Part shown: piece by piece, positions 50,530 to 58,443 of the stretch
Layout: the number at the start of each line of letters is the position of its first letter
How positions within the stretch are numbered: the first letter of the stretch is position 1
Origin: Paraburkholderia humisilvae
Lineage (GTDB): Bacteria > Pseudomonadota > Gammaproteobacteria > Burkholderiales > Burkholderiaceae
NCBI RefSeq assembly: GCF_902859855.1
Contig: NZ_CADIKH010000033.1
Coordinates: forward strand, 1-64,000
Direction: 5' to 3'
Length of the DNA: 64,000 nt
The notes under the pieces: model-generated
The model's database searches: none
Seen by the model: only the letters and a program-made list of their open reading frames with translations
Told to the model about the DNA's origin: nothing
Program-made: the position numbers and the translations under genes

Positions 50530-51084
50530 ATGAAAAACCTGCAGCTACGCTTCTATATCGAACACGAGCAGAGGCTCAAGCGTCTGTGCGAGTTTGGCGC
50601 CCGCCCGAAAACGATGCAGGCGTTGCTGTCCCCTCGCGGCGGAGTGCATATCCAGACTTTCCGCGAGATATTCACCCAGCTCACCGGTCGCACGCCCAAG
50701 CCTGGCATGTCGCCGGCGCAGGACTATGCGTTCCTTCAGAAGCCGGGCTGGCGCTTCAAAGGTAGCCTTATCCTTCAGGCCTACATCCGCCTCTGCGCTC
50801 TCGGCGCGCATCACATCGATTCTCTGATCGAGGCCTACGCATTCTTTCTTGAAAGCTCCGAGCCGGAAAAGAGTTCCGAATTCTCGTTTGAGCGGGCATT
50901 GATTCTGGTCCGCGGCTTCGAGACTGGCGATCTTCGTTTCACGAAATGTGCCTGTTGTTCGTCCCATCATGTGCACGAGAGAAACGAACCCGTGATGTGC
51001 CCCGTATGCAACAACGGGAACTTTGGCGGATCTCGCAAGCGCCATAGAAATCGCGTTCTTGCGACCTTCCATCAAGCGGGGTAG
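50530..51084 (+). CDS. FlhC-like transcription activator subunit
   Basis: About 184 aa. EHEQRLKRLCEFGARPKTMQALL, FREIFTQLTGRTPKPGMSP and ALILVRGFETGDLRFTKC follow the FlhC pattern (helix-turn-helix region, TGxxPxxGMxP, then VRxxESGxL). C140, C142/C143, C157 and C160 correspond to the zinc-binding Cys of E. coli FlhC (137, 140, 157, 160). The start is two bases after the FlhD-like stop codon. Together the two proteins should form an activator complex, probably of the transfer operon that begins 220 bases downstream. Confidence 0.8.
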   Translation: MKNLQLRFYIEHEQRLKRLCEFGARPKTMQALLSPRGGVHIQTFREIFTQLTGRTPKPGMSPAQDYAFLQKPGWRFKGSLILQAYIRLCALGAHHIDSLIEAYAFFLESSEPEKSSEFSFERALILVRGFETGDLRFTKCACCSSHHVHERNEPVMCPVCNNGNFGGSRKRHRNRVLATFHQAG

Positions 51085-51214
51085 GTGGTTCTTTCCGGCT
51101 GCTCATGCAGCTGCTGCTATTCTGCATTAAATTCCGGCCCTTGTACGCATCTATCTTTCGCAGTGGGAAGAGGACCCAGAATTCCGGGTGCGGAGTGTAG
51201 AGTACCCGCCGCAG

Positions 51215-51230
51215 ATTTCTGTCAGGAAGC
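51215..51230. promoter_or_regulatory. Palindromic operator, copy 8 (upstream of traI)
   Basis: ATTTCTGTCAGGAAGC, 78 bases before the traI start. It is the only clear regulatory motif between the FlhC-like gene and the transfer operon. Confidence 0.6.
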
Positions 51231-51307
51231 GTAACGCAGGGAAAGCGGGCTCAATTGGCGAACGTTTTGCGCTTTCTTGCGTAGGGGGCGGGGCATAGAC
51301 TTTTCTT

Positions 51308-53452
51308 ATGCTCAAAAAAATCCTACAGCGGCTGGCGGGTCGGCCTGATGAATCGTCCCAGGAAACTCCGACCGTCGCGCCTGTTGTGCTCCAGCGACAA
51401 GCCGCGTCTAAAGTTCGCGTGGACACGGTAGCATCGCGTACTCCCGTCTATCCTCCCATCGACCCCGGCATCGAGGCTTTGTCGGTCGAGAGCATCGTGG
51501 AAAGTCAGTCGTCGATCATCGCGCGAATTCGCACCGTGGCAGGTGGTACGGATGCTGACTTCGCGGACATGTACCTGTCCATAATCAAGAATCTGGCCGA
51601 GTACGTACATCTACTTCCCGCTTCTCGTCAAGAAACGCACACCGGCGCCGGTGGTCTTTTCCGTCTGTCGTTGGAAATGGGCTTTTACTGCTTGCAGGCG
51701 TCGGAGGGAGTGATATTCACCCCAACTGAAGGAGTCGAACGCCGACATAAGCTTGAGCCGCGGTGGCGATACGCAGCGTTCCTGGCGGGTATCTGCTCGG
51801 AGTTGCATCGTCCACTGGCTTCCCTGATTGTCAGTGGGCCGGATGGGGTGCAGTGGCCGAAGTATCTGCTGCCTTTGCATCGGTGGTGTAGCGAAGCCGG
51901 GTTCGACCGATATCACATCTCCTGGCAGCCCGAGCCTCGCTTTCAGACCGCCTCCGCAAAGGGAGAGGTGTCCGCGATGATCAGCCGGATCGTCCCCGAT
52001 CGCTGTCTGCAATATCTCGAAGCCGGGTCGCCGGCTATCGCGCCCATCGTCTTTTCCGTCGCGACGGGGGCGGCGCGAGACAACGAGAACTCCGTTGCCG
52101 AGCTCGTCGCGCGGATCCGGAAGCGCGTCCTTGATCGTGACAAGGCGATCCGGCCGGATTACTACGGCACGATGGTTGTTGGCAACCACCTTGAGCCGCA
52201 TTTGCTCGAGGCGATGCGGACATTGATCCGTAGTGGCAAGTGGAAGATCAATCAGGAAGGCGGGCGCGTGTGGTTTGGGGCGGACGGGCTCTTCGTGATC
52301 TGGAAGAAGGCGGCCGAGGAGCTTTCACAGGAGATTGCCCAGAAGGGAATTCAGGGGGTGCCGACGGAAGCAAACACTCTTGCGGAGGCGCTGCTGAATG
52401 CGAAGGTGTTTTCGGCGAGGGTGGATCGAGATCCCTACTGGAAAGTCCTTCTTCCCAACGGCAAGGAATACGTCGCGACCAAGTTGGTCAACCCGCTCAG
52501 TCTGCTGGGTGATATCGAAGTGTCGCCACTACCCAGTTTATTGGCTGGCGGATCTGCCCCGTCGGCCGCAGTGCCGCACGACGCGAGCGCAGCGCCAGTG
52601 CCTGCGGCGCCATCGCCTGCGGCGGCATCGCCCGCAGCACCGCCATCCGCGCTGACTCCCCCGCAGGCGGATTCCGGCGTGTCTCCACGCGAGGCTGCAA
52701 AACCTCCGACGCCAGCGGGGAAACGGCCGGACCAGCTGACTTCGCTGATGAACAAGCAAGCTCAGGCTCGCTCGGAAATGCGAACGTTAGAGCCGACAGA
52801 ACTGGGGGACCGATCTGCTGAAGAGGCGATCGCAGAGCGAGTAGCAGACGGCGCAAATCCCCCGGGTGCAAAGTCAGAGAATGACACGCCTCCCGGAGAA
52901 CAGACAACAAGCGCGCGGCGAGGCTCCGAACCTAGCAGGGTCCACGAGGGGTCTGGTGGAAGAAAGCCGAGGGCGAACGGGGAGGACGGGGCGGCGGCCG
53001 TGCCAAAGGAAGCTTCGACGCCGGCGAAGGGCGCTGTCGATCGGATTCCTGCTCAGAGACAAGATGCAACTGCTCAAGGCAAACCGACGGCACCAGCTGA
53101 GCAAGCCGACTTTTCATACGTTCAGCTTTTGCCCGAGCCGTTTCGTCGCAAGTTGAAACCGTTCCTAGGCGAGACACTCGGTCGATTGATTGCGGATTTC
53201 CGCTCAGGTGAGCTTAGCGATAAGTTCCTTCTTGACCGCGACGGCCTATGCGTGAGCTTCAAATACGCGGGAACGCTCGGCGCTCCTCTCCCCGCCGTCA
53301 TTGAGGAACTGGATCACCTGAACATGCTCTACGTCGATCCTTCGAACCCGGGCAAGAAGCAGCATCAGCGGAGATTACCAGGCTCTGAGAAAGACACGCC
53401 GTGCCTCGTCCTGGCCTCACACGCCGTTCAGTATCTCGAGATCGAACAATGA
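51308..53452 (+). CDS. traI: MOBH-family relaxase TraI (TraI_2 type)
   Basis: About 714 aa. It would nick the transfer origin and pilot the strand. The N-terminal TraI_2 domain has IIKNLAEYVHLLPASRQETHTGAGGLFRLSLEMGFYCLQA (H101, H111) and FLAGICSELHRPLASLIVSG (H167). In well-studied MOBH proteins an HHH pattern and an HD pair lie at such places; here HD reads LHR, so metal binding may differ. A long Ala/Pro-rich linker (about 415-590) leads to a C-terminal TraI_2_C-like domain (FSYVQLLPEPFRRKLKPFLGETLGRLI). No ribosome binding site of note. The stop overlaps the traD start. Confidence 0.75.
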   Translation: MLKKILQRLAGRPDESSQETPTVAPVVLQRQAASKVRVDTVASRTPVYPPIDPGIEALSVESIVESQSSIIARIRTVAGGTDADFADMYLSIIKNLAEYVHLLPASRQETHTGAGGLFRLSLEMGFYCLQASEGVIFTPTEGVERRHKLEPRWRYAAFLAGICSELHRPLASLIVSGPDGVQWPKYLLPLHRWCSEAGFDRYHISWQPEPRFQTASAKGEVSAMISRIVPDRCLQYLEAGSPAIAPIVFSVATGAARDNENSVAELVARIRKRVLDRDKAIRPDYYGTMVVGNHLEPHLLEAMRTLIRSGKWKINQEGGRVWFGADGLFVIWKKAAEELSQEIAQKGIQGVPTEANTLAEALLNAKVFSARVDRDPYWKVLLPNGKEYVATKLVNPLSLLGDIEVSPLPSLLAGGSAPSAAVPHDASAAPVPAAPSPAAASPAAPPSALTPPQADSGVSPREAAKPPTPAGKRPDQLTSLMNKQAQARSEMRTLEPTELGDRSAEEAIAERVADGANPPGAKSENDTPPGEQTTSARRGSEPSRVHEGSGGRKPRANGEDGAAAVPKEASTPAKGAVDRIPAQRQDATAQGKPTAPAEQADFSYVQLLPEPFRRKLKPFLGETLGRLIADFRSGELSDKFLLDRDGLCVSFKYAGTLGAPLPAVIEELDHLNMLYVDPSNPGKKQHQRRLPGSEKDTPCLVLASHAVQYLEIEQ

Positions 53453-55338
53453 TCATCAACTATCAGAACCTATTCCGGCCGACGTATGAAGCGCGATCGG
53501 CGCTTGCTTGGGGCGTGTCGTTGGCCTCAATGACTGGCATTGCGCTGGCGTCCGACGTACATACGACCGCCTTTGTGTGGATGGGTGCTGGTTCTGCCGC
53601 CATGATGCTGTGGCGAGCGAAACAAACGCAGAGCATCTGGAACTTCAAGGCGAATCTCGCGGGCAAGCCTTTTACGTTCCTGAAGGCCGATGTCGTTCGC
53701 GTCAATCTTCCGAAGTTCGGCGACAACCTGTGGCTTGGCTGGGGCTATCGGTGGGAGCCGAGCCATACGCAACAGGCAACCGAGATCATGAAGCGGGACC
53801 TCGCGGCCGTGTACCCGCCAAAGTGGTTCCTCAAAGCGCGTGGCCTGAAGGGATCGCAGCTCGACCCGAAGAACGCCAAAGGGCTCCAGTGGATTCACGG
53901 GCTCGAGAAAGAAGTGGATATGCTGATGCCGCGTTCGGCGTTGCAGGGCCATACGGCTGTACTTGCCACGACGGGCGCGATCAAGACGACTCTCTATAGT
54001 TTGCTCGTCTACCAGCTTGCTTTGCTTGGGTACACGATCGTCATCATCGATCCGAAGGGCGATCACGATCTGAAGGAGATTGCGAAAAACGCCGGAAAAC
54101 TTTCGGGACGGGCGGAAAAGGTCATTACGTTCCACCCTGCTTTTCCGTCGGAGTCCGTGCGCATCGACACGCTTAAGAACTGGGATCGGGAGACGCAGGT
54201 GGCGTCGCGAATCTCTTCACTCATCCCAAGCGACGGGGACGAGTCTTTCCGCTCGTTCGTGTGGATGCAGGTCAATCACGTAGCGCAGGCCTTAATCTAT
54301 ACGGGCACTCGGCCGTCCTGGTCATCCTTGCTGGATGCGATTCAGAACCTGAATGGCGCGCAAAAGCTGCTGGAGAAGGCGCTCCGCATCTTCTTCAGGC
54401 AGAACGTTCCTGGATGGGAAGGGCAGGTCGCGCAGGCTGTCGCGAAATTCAATAAGCCCGACGCCAGGAAAAACAGCGACATGGAAGGAGCATCGGCAGA
54501 GTTGCGCGCCTATGTAGAGTTTTTCGAGTCAGAGATCCCGCTTAACAATCAGCCTCGGCAAATCAAAGGTCTAATAAGCACCGTGCGCTCGAACCGTGAA
54601 TGGTTCGCGAAGATGATGGTGTTGTTGCTGCCTCTGCTTACCAAGCTCACCGCCGGAGAGCTCGAAGGACTGCTCAGCCCGGACTACGACGACATCGACG
54701 ATCCACGGCCAATTTTCGACACGAAGAAGATCGTAGAGGGGGGATACATTTTCTACGCAGGCCTCGATTCGCTGAGCGACCCGGAAGTTGGGTCCTCGAT
54801 CGCAGCGGCTCTTCTGTCCGATATGCAGGCCGTTGCCGGCGAGAGATACAACTACGATCCGAACATCAAGGAGAAGTCCCGTATCGTCGTGCTAATCGAC
54901 GAATGGGGCGATGTGATGTGCGAACCGGTGATTCAGGAATTGAACAAGGGGCGTGGAGCAGGCTTGGACATTATTGCTTGCGGCCAGACATTCGCTGACC
55001 TTGCGGACAAACTTGGCTCCGAGATCAAGGCCAAGCGGATGATCGGCAATTTCAACAATCTGATCGCCGGCGCGACGCAGGACGAAGATACGCAAAAGAT
55101 CATTGCCGAGAAGATTGGCGAAACTTACATCAAGAAGATCTCCCGCAGCCACGGACGCAATTCAAAGACAGAGGATCACGGGATCGAGTTCGGCGGCTCC
55201 ATTAGCGAGACGGTATCGGAAGAATTGGTCGATCTGTTCCCCATCACGCTAATGAGCAAATTGCCTGACCTGCATTACATGGCCGTTTGGAACCGTGGCA
55301 CGGTTGTCAAGGGACGCATTCCGAAGCTCGTTCTGTGA
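53449..55338 (+). CDS. traD: TraD-like type IV coupling protein
   Basis: About 629 aa from the ATG at 53449, which overlaps the traI stop (ATGA). Two hydrophobic N-terminal segments (SALAWGVSLASMTGIALA, AFVWMGAGSAAMMLW) anchor it in the inner membrane. The ATPase part has VIIDPKGDHDL, IVVLIDEWGDVMCEPVIQELNKGRGAGLDIIACGQTF (Walker B) and C-terminal coupling-protein motifs. Walker A reads ATTGAIKTT (172-180) where GTTGSGKTT or GTTRVGKTR is expected; the Gly before Lys is Ile, which is unusual. It should link the relaxase complex to the secretion channel. Confidence 0.9.
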   Translation: MIINYQNLFRPTYEARSALAWGVSLASMTGIALASDVHTTAFVWMGAGSAAMMLWRAKQTQSIWNFKANLAGKPFTFLKADVVRVNLPKFGDNLWLGWGYRWEPSHTQQATEIMKRDLAAVYPPKWFLKARGLKGSQLDPKNAKGLQWIHGLEKEVDMLMPRSALQGHTAVLATTGAIKTTLYSLLVYQLALLGYTIVIIDPKGDHDLKEIAKNAGKLSGRAEKVITFHPAFPSESVRIDTLKNWDRETQVASRISSLIPSDGDESFRSFVWMQVNHVAQALIYTGTRPSWSSLLDAIQNLNGAQKLLEKALRIFFRQNVPGWEGQVAQAVAKFNKPDARKNSDMEGASAELRAYVEFFESEIPLNNQPRQIKGLISTVRSNREWFAKMMVLLLPLLTKLTAGELEGLLSPDYDDIDDPRPIFDTKKIVEGGYIFYAGLDSLSDPEVGSSIAAALLSDMQAVAGERYNYDPNIKEKSRIVVLIDEWGDVMCEPVIQELNKGRGAGLDIIACGQTFADLADKLGSEIKAKRMIGNFNNLIAGATQDEDTQKIIAEKIGETYIKKISRSHGRNSKTEDHGIEFGGSISETVSEELVDLFPITLMSKLPDLHYMAVWNRGTVVKGRIPKLVL

Positions 55339-55373
55339 CGAGTAGGACACACTAAACCGGTTGAAAGAAAGTT

Positions 55374-55994
55374 ATGGAATCGCAGGTTATCAATCTGGCG
55401 GGCAGGGAATTTCGCAAGAAGACGAAGGGCGCGGTAGAAGTGCCGGTGGCCTGTATCAGCAGGCAGGGTGATGCCATTCTCTCAAGCGTGCTTCGCTCCG
55501 CGGAACGAAAGGCGGCTGCTAGGCCGATCTTTTTGCAGTGGCCACGGCTGCAGCAGTCGGCCCTGAAGTTCTGCGAGATCTTGTCTGATCGCTATCCGGG
55601 CGCCGTAGGTTCGTTGGTGGATGAAGCGATTCAACACGCGATCGAACGGTTCGTGGAGGTGTATGAAACGTCGCGGCGGAGCACCGATTCGATGGTGGCC
55701 TTCCTCGAGTCGTTAGCGCTTTCTGCCGACGTTGCGATGGAGTACAGCGCGGTTGGCTTTGACGAGTCTGGGAACCGACGGATATGGCCTCCCTTCGAGG
55801 AGCCCATCGGATCGTGGGCACGGCGGCTCGGTCTCCAGAAAGTGCGCTTCGTTCGCGTACCGCCGGCGGAGCCGGACGTGCGCGTCGGAAATCGTTTTCT
55901 GCTGTGTAGCCGAATCATGACAGCCAAAGACATCGGTAGGGTGAGCGAGCTGCCGAGCGGAGCACTTGATATCAGAGCGCTGGGGAGGCAGTGA
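55374..55994 (+). CDS. Hypothetical transfer-operon protein, 206 aa
   Basis: No family recognised by sequence. A soluble protein with a helical N-terminal half (FLQWPRLQQSALKFCEILSDRYPGAVGSLVDEAIQHAIERF) and a mixed C-terminus. It lies between traD and the DUF4400 gene. Its stop codon overlaps the next start, a sign of membership in the transfer operon. Integrative conjugative elements often have a similar gene at this place. Confidence 0.6.
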   Translation: MESQVINLAGREFRKKTKGAVEVPVACISRQGDAILSSVLRSAERKAAARPIFLQWPRLQQSALKFCEILSDRYPGAVGSLVDEAIQHAIERFVEVYETSRRSTDSMVAFLESLALSADVAMEYSAVGFDESGNRRIWPPFEEPIGSWARRLGLQKVRFVRVPPAEPDVRVGNRFLLCSRIMTAKDIGRVSELPSGALDIRALGRQ

Positions 55995-56632
55995 TGAAAT
56001 GGGGCTTGCATCTGAAGTTTTGGATTCTTGTGACGCTCGTTCTGATTCTCGCTGTACCGGCGATCGTCTCAGTGCAGGACGGCTTGGATCGCATTTCGCG
56101 CGAGGTAGACATGACCAGGCAGGTCTTCGGTGATGACATGACGGCAAACATCGTCGATCGCGCGAAAAGCGTCTACAGCACAGCCTTTGTGGAATCTGGT
56201 TTCATCGCGGATCTTAATAAAACTCACTTTTCGCAAGGTGACTACAGAAAGGCGCATGCGTTGAGCGGTGCACTCAAGCACTTCGGGGCGGTTACCAACT
56301 CCTACTTCGGTTCGATGGTGATCAACCTCTACGGGATGATGATCCGCCTATTTATCGTCTGGCATTGGCTAGGCTTTGTCGGCCCTTTCCTGATCGCGTG
56401 TGTGGTGGACGGCTATATGACCCGTGCGAAGAAGCTTGCCGAGTTTGCCTATCAGAATCCGAGCGCTTTCTCGCTTTCCGCGCACGTGCTTCTGTGGATC
56501 ATCTTCTTTCCGATCATGTACTTGGTCGCTCCGATCCCGGTCACGCCACTCTTTGTGCCGATCTGGGCGCTCGCGATGGCTCTTCCGGTGGCGGTGATGC
56601 TTTCGAACTCGCAACGGATCTTCGGTTCCTGA
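55994..56632 (+). CDS. DUF4400 membrane protein
   Basis: About 212 aa. Membrane segments: FWILVTLVLILAVPAIVSV (about 9-27), YGMMIRLFIVWHWLGFVGPFLIACVV (about 115-140) and two near the C-terminus (VLLWIIFFPIMYLVAPIPV, FVPIWALAMALPVAVML). The pattern and the position after traD match DUF4400 proteins of conjugative plasmids and SXT-like elements. The exact role is unknown; it may help the coupling protein. It starts at the stop codon of the 206-aa gene. Confidence 0.78.
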   Translation: MKWGLHLKFWILVTLVLILAVPAIVSVQDGLDRISREVDMTRQVFGDDMTANIVDRAKSVYSTAFVESGFIADLNKTHFSQGDYRKAHALSGALKHFGAVTNSYFGSMVINLYGMMIRLFIVWHWLGFVGPFLIACVVDGYMTRAKKLAEFAYQNPSAFSLSAHVLLWIIFFPIMYLVAPIPVTPLFVPIWALAMALPVAVMLSNSQRIFGS

Positions 56633-56678
56633 TCAATCGGCGCGGAAACCCCCCCGCTATAGGTTGCGTTTCCGGGTA

Positions 56679-56694
56679 GTTCCTAACAGGAAGC
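56679..56694. promoter_or_regulatory. Palindromic operator, copy 9 (upstream of virB11)
   Basis: AGTTCCTAACAGGAAG followed by a TAGATT (56699-56704) that could be a -10 box, directly before the virB11 start. This suggests a second promoter inside the transfer region. Confidence 0.62.
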
Positions 56695-56705
56695 GTCTGT
56701 AGATT

Positions 56706-57812
56706 ATGCATTTGACTAAAAAGGGGCGTGCCGATCGCGGCGCCCACGCGAGGCCAAAGATGAGCGAGTTGCGGAAAGAAGGTCGGAGTGGCGGGCGATC
56801 CAGTCTGCTTGAGATGGTCATGAATTGCCTCGGAACGCTTCGCGAATGGCTCGAGGACCCGACCGTTACGGACATCATGATCAATCGACCCGATGATGTC
56901 TGGATTCAGCAGGGTGGGAAGAAATTCCGTTGCGGGGCGAAGATCTCGGCTGCGCAGGTCGAAGCCGCGATTACGCTTCTTGCTTCGAACTCAGGCATTC
57001 AGGTCAGCAACGAATCGGCCGACGCGATTGTTAGTACGAAGCTCCCCGGATTCCGCGTCGAGGCCACGCTTCCGCCGGTTGCTGTTGACGGCCCTACCAT
57101 CTCCTTTCGGCGAAACAATATGGTCGTCAAGGATATGGCCGACTGGGTCAAGCAAGGCGCTTTGCCACAAGATGTCGCGGACTTTCTGACCGCTGCGGTC
57201 CGTCGTCGTCTAGGTGTTGCGGTGGTTGGTAGTACGGGTTCTGGCAAGACGACATTTGCGAACACTCTCTTGGGATGTTTCCCCCCTGATGATCGGATTA
57301 TCACGATTGAACAGGTCCCGGAACTCGTCGTCAAGTCGCCTAACAACGTGCGCTTGCAGATCAACCCGCAGGTCAGAGTGACGGCCAAACGTCTGGTGGA
57401 AAGTGTGCTGCGGCAAAACCCGGATCGAATTGTGCTCGGTGAGGCGCGCGGCGGAGAAGCGAACGACCTTCTTCAGGCGGCTAATACGGGGCACCCTGGC
57501 CCGCTGGTGACGTTGCATGCAAATAACGGTGCAGAGGGGCTTCCTCGCTTCGAAGACATGGTGGCGCAGTCCAGCGATGCGCCGGATAGCCGGGAAGGCA
57601 TTCAGGTTCGTATTGCGACTGCTTTCCAGGTAATGGTGTTCATGACGTTGGTCGACGACGACCGAATCGTGGCAGAAGTAGTAAAGGTCGACGGCTTTGA
57701 TCGGCAGTCGAAAGAGTACAAAACCACTCTCATCTATAGGAGTAGCAGATATGAAAAGTTTGATGTTCCGATGCTGGGCGGCGATCAGGGCGGCCTCACC
57801 CGAGCAGCGTAG
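56706..57812 (+). CDS. trbB: VirB11/TrbB-type secretion ATPase
   Basis: About 368 aa; MSELRKEG at 56763 is an alternative start. It powers pilus assembly and DNA transfer. The N-terminal domain has LREWLEDPTVTDIMINRPDDVWIQ. The ATPase core has Walker A VVGSTGSGKTTFANTLL, an Asp box TIEQVPEL, Walker B DRIVLGEARGGEA and the His box GPLVTLHANNG. All motifs look intact. It opens the mating-channel part of the operon and overlaps virB2 by 62 bases in another frame. Confidence 0.93.
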   Translation: MHLTKKGRADRGAHARPKMSELRKEGRSGGRSSLLEMVMNCLGTLREWLEDPTVTDIMINRPDDVWIQQGGKKFRCGAKISAAQVEAAITLLASNSGIQVSNESADAIVSTKLPGFRVEATLPPVAVDGPTISFRRNNMVVKDMADWVKQGALPQDVADFLTAAVRRRLGVAVVGSTGSGKTTFANTLLGCFPPDDRIITIEQVPELVVKSPNNVRLQINPQVRVTAKRLVESVLRQNPDRIVLGEARGGEANDLLQAANTGHPGPLVTLHANNGAEGLPRFEDMVAQSSDAPDSREGIQVRIATAFQVMVFMTLVDDDRIVAEVVKVDGFDRQSKEYKTTLIYRSSRYEKFDVPMLGGDQGGLTRAA

Positions 57813-58113
57813 GGTCGTACTAGGGTCGTTGCTGGCATTCGCGCTGGTCTCGTCTTCGCAGGCCTTCGCGACGCTGACGCTGCCGATTACCGGCATCCTG
57901 TGCGACTTCTTCAACCTCATGACTGGTCAGGTCGGTTACGCGATTTCGGGGATCATCGTGGTGGTCCTCGGCATCATGTGGGCCGCGGGCGAAGTCAGCG
58001 GTTGGGTGGGGCGTGGTCTCGCGGTGATCGTTGGCATCTCGATCGCACTGCAGGCGGCCACGTGGCTCGGCGCGATCCAGACGGATGGTGGCAGCACTGG
58101 CAGCGGTTGCTAG
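57751..58113 (+). CDS. trbC: VirB2/TrbC-type pilin
   Basis: About 120 aa. MKSLMFRCWAAIRAAS, then a signal-like segment VVLGSLLAFALVSSSQAFA and a mature part with two hydrophobic stretches (ILCDFFNLMTGQVGYAISGIIVVVLGIMWAAGEVSG and GLAVIVGISIALQAATWLG). This is the normal shape of VirB2 pilins, which are cut and packed into the pilus. AGGAGTAGCAGAT before the ATG is a good ribosome binding site. It starts inside the end of virB11. Confidence 0.85.
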   Translation: MKSLMFRCWAAIRAASPEQRRVVLGSLLAFALVSSSQAFATLTLPITGILCDFFNLMTGQVGYAISGIIVVVLGIMWAAGEVSGWVGRGLAVIVGISIALQAATWLGAIQTDGGSTGSGC

Positions 58114-58122
58114 GGTGACGAG

Positions 58123-58443
58123 ATGGATTACGAACCGCGGACCACAGTAATCCACTCTTCGCTGATGCGTATCAAGACGATCGCCGGGGTGGAAGAGCGC
58201 CTCGCCAAAGTCCACCTGGCGATCGCCATCGCGATGTTGGGAGTGTGGCGGATCTGGTTGTATTTCCCGTTCTGTGTAGCAGTGCACCTTTTCTTGGTGT
58301 GGCTGACGAAACGTGACGAGAGCATCTTCCTGATCTACACGCAGTACAGCCGACAGTCCGACGTCTATGACCCTTGGGTGCGGATCGATCGGAAATCGAA
58401 AGTGAAACGGCCTCACGGCTTTGGGCGTGACATCCTATGTTGA
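58123..58443 (+). CDS. trbD: VirB3/TrbD-like inner-membrane protein
   Basis: About 106 aa. One or two membrane segments (AIAIAMLGVWRIWLYFPFCVAVHLFLVWL) between charged ends. Size and position between the pilin and VirB4 fit VirB3. Its 3' end overlaps the VirB4 start by seven bases. Confidence 0.8.
   Translation: MDYEPRTTVIHSSLMRIKTIAGVEERLAKVHLAIAIAMLGVWRIWLYFPFCVAVHLFLVWLTKRDESIFLIYTQYSRQSDVYDPWVRIDRKSKVKRPHGFGRDILC

Noticed and set aside
50243..51084. Flagellar regulators in a flagellar locus
   Set aside because: FlhDC-like proteins are encoded, but no flagellar genes are in the window; the transfer operon follows directly.
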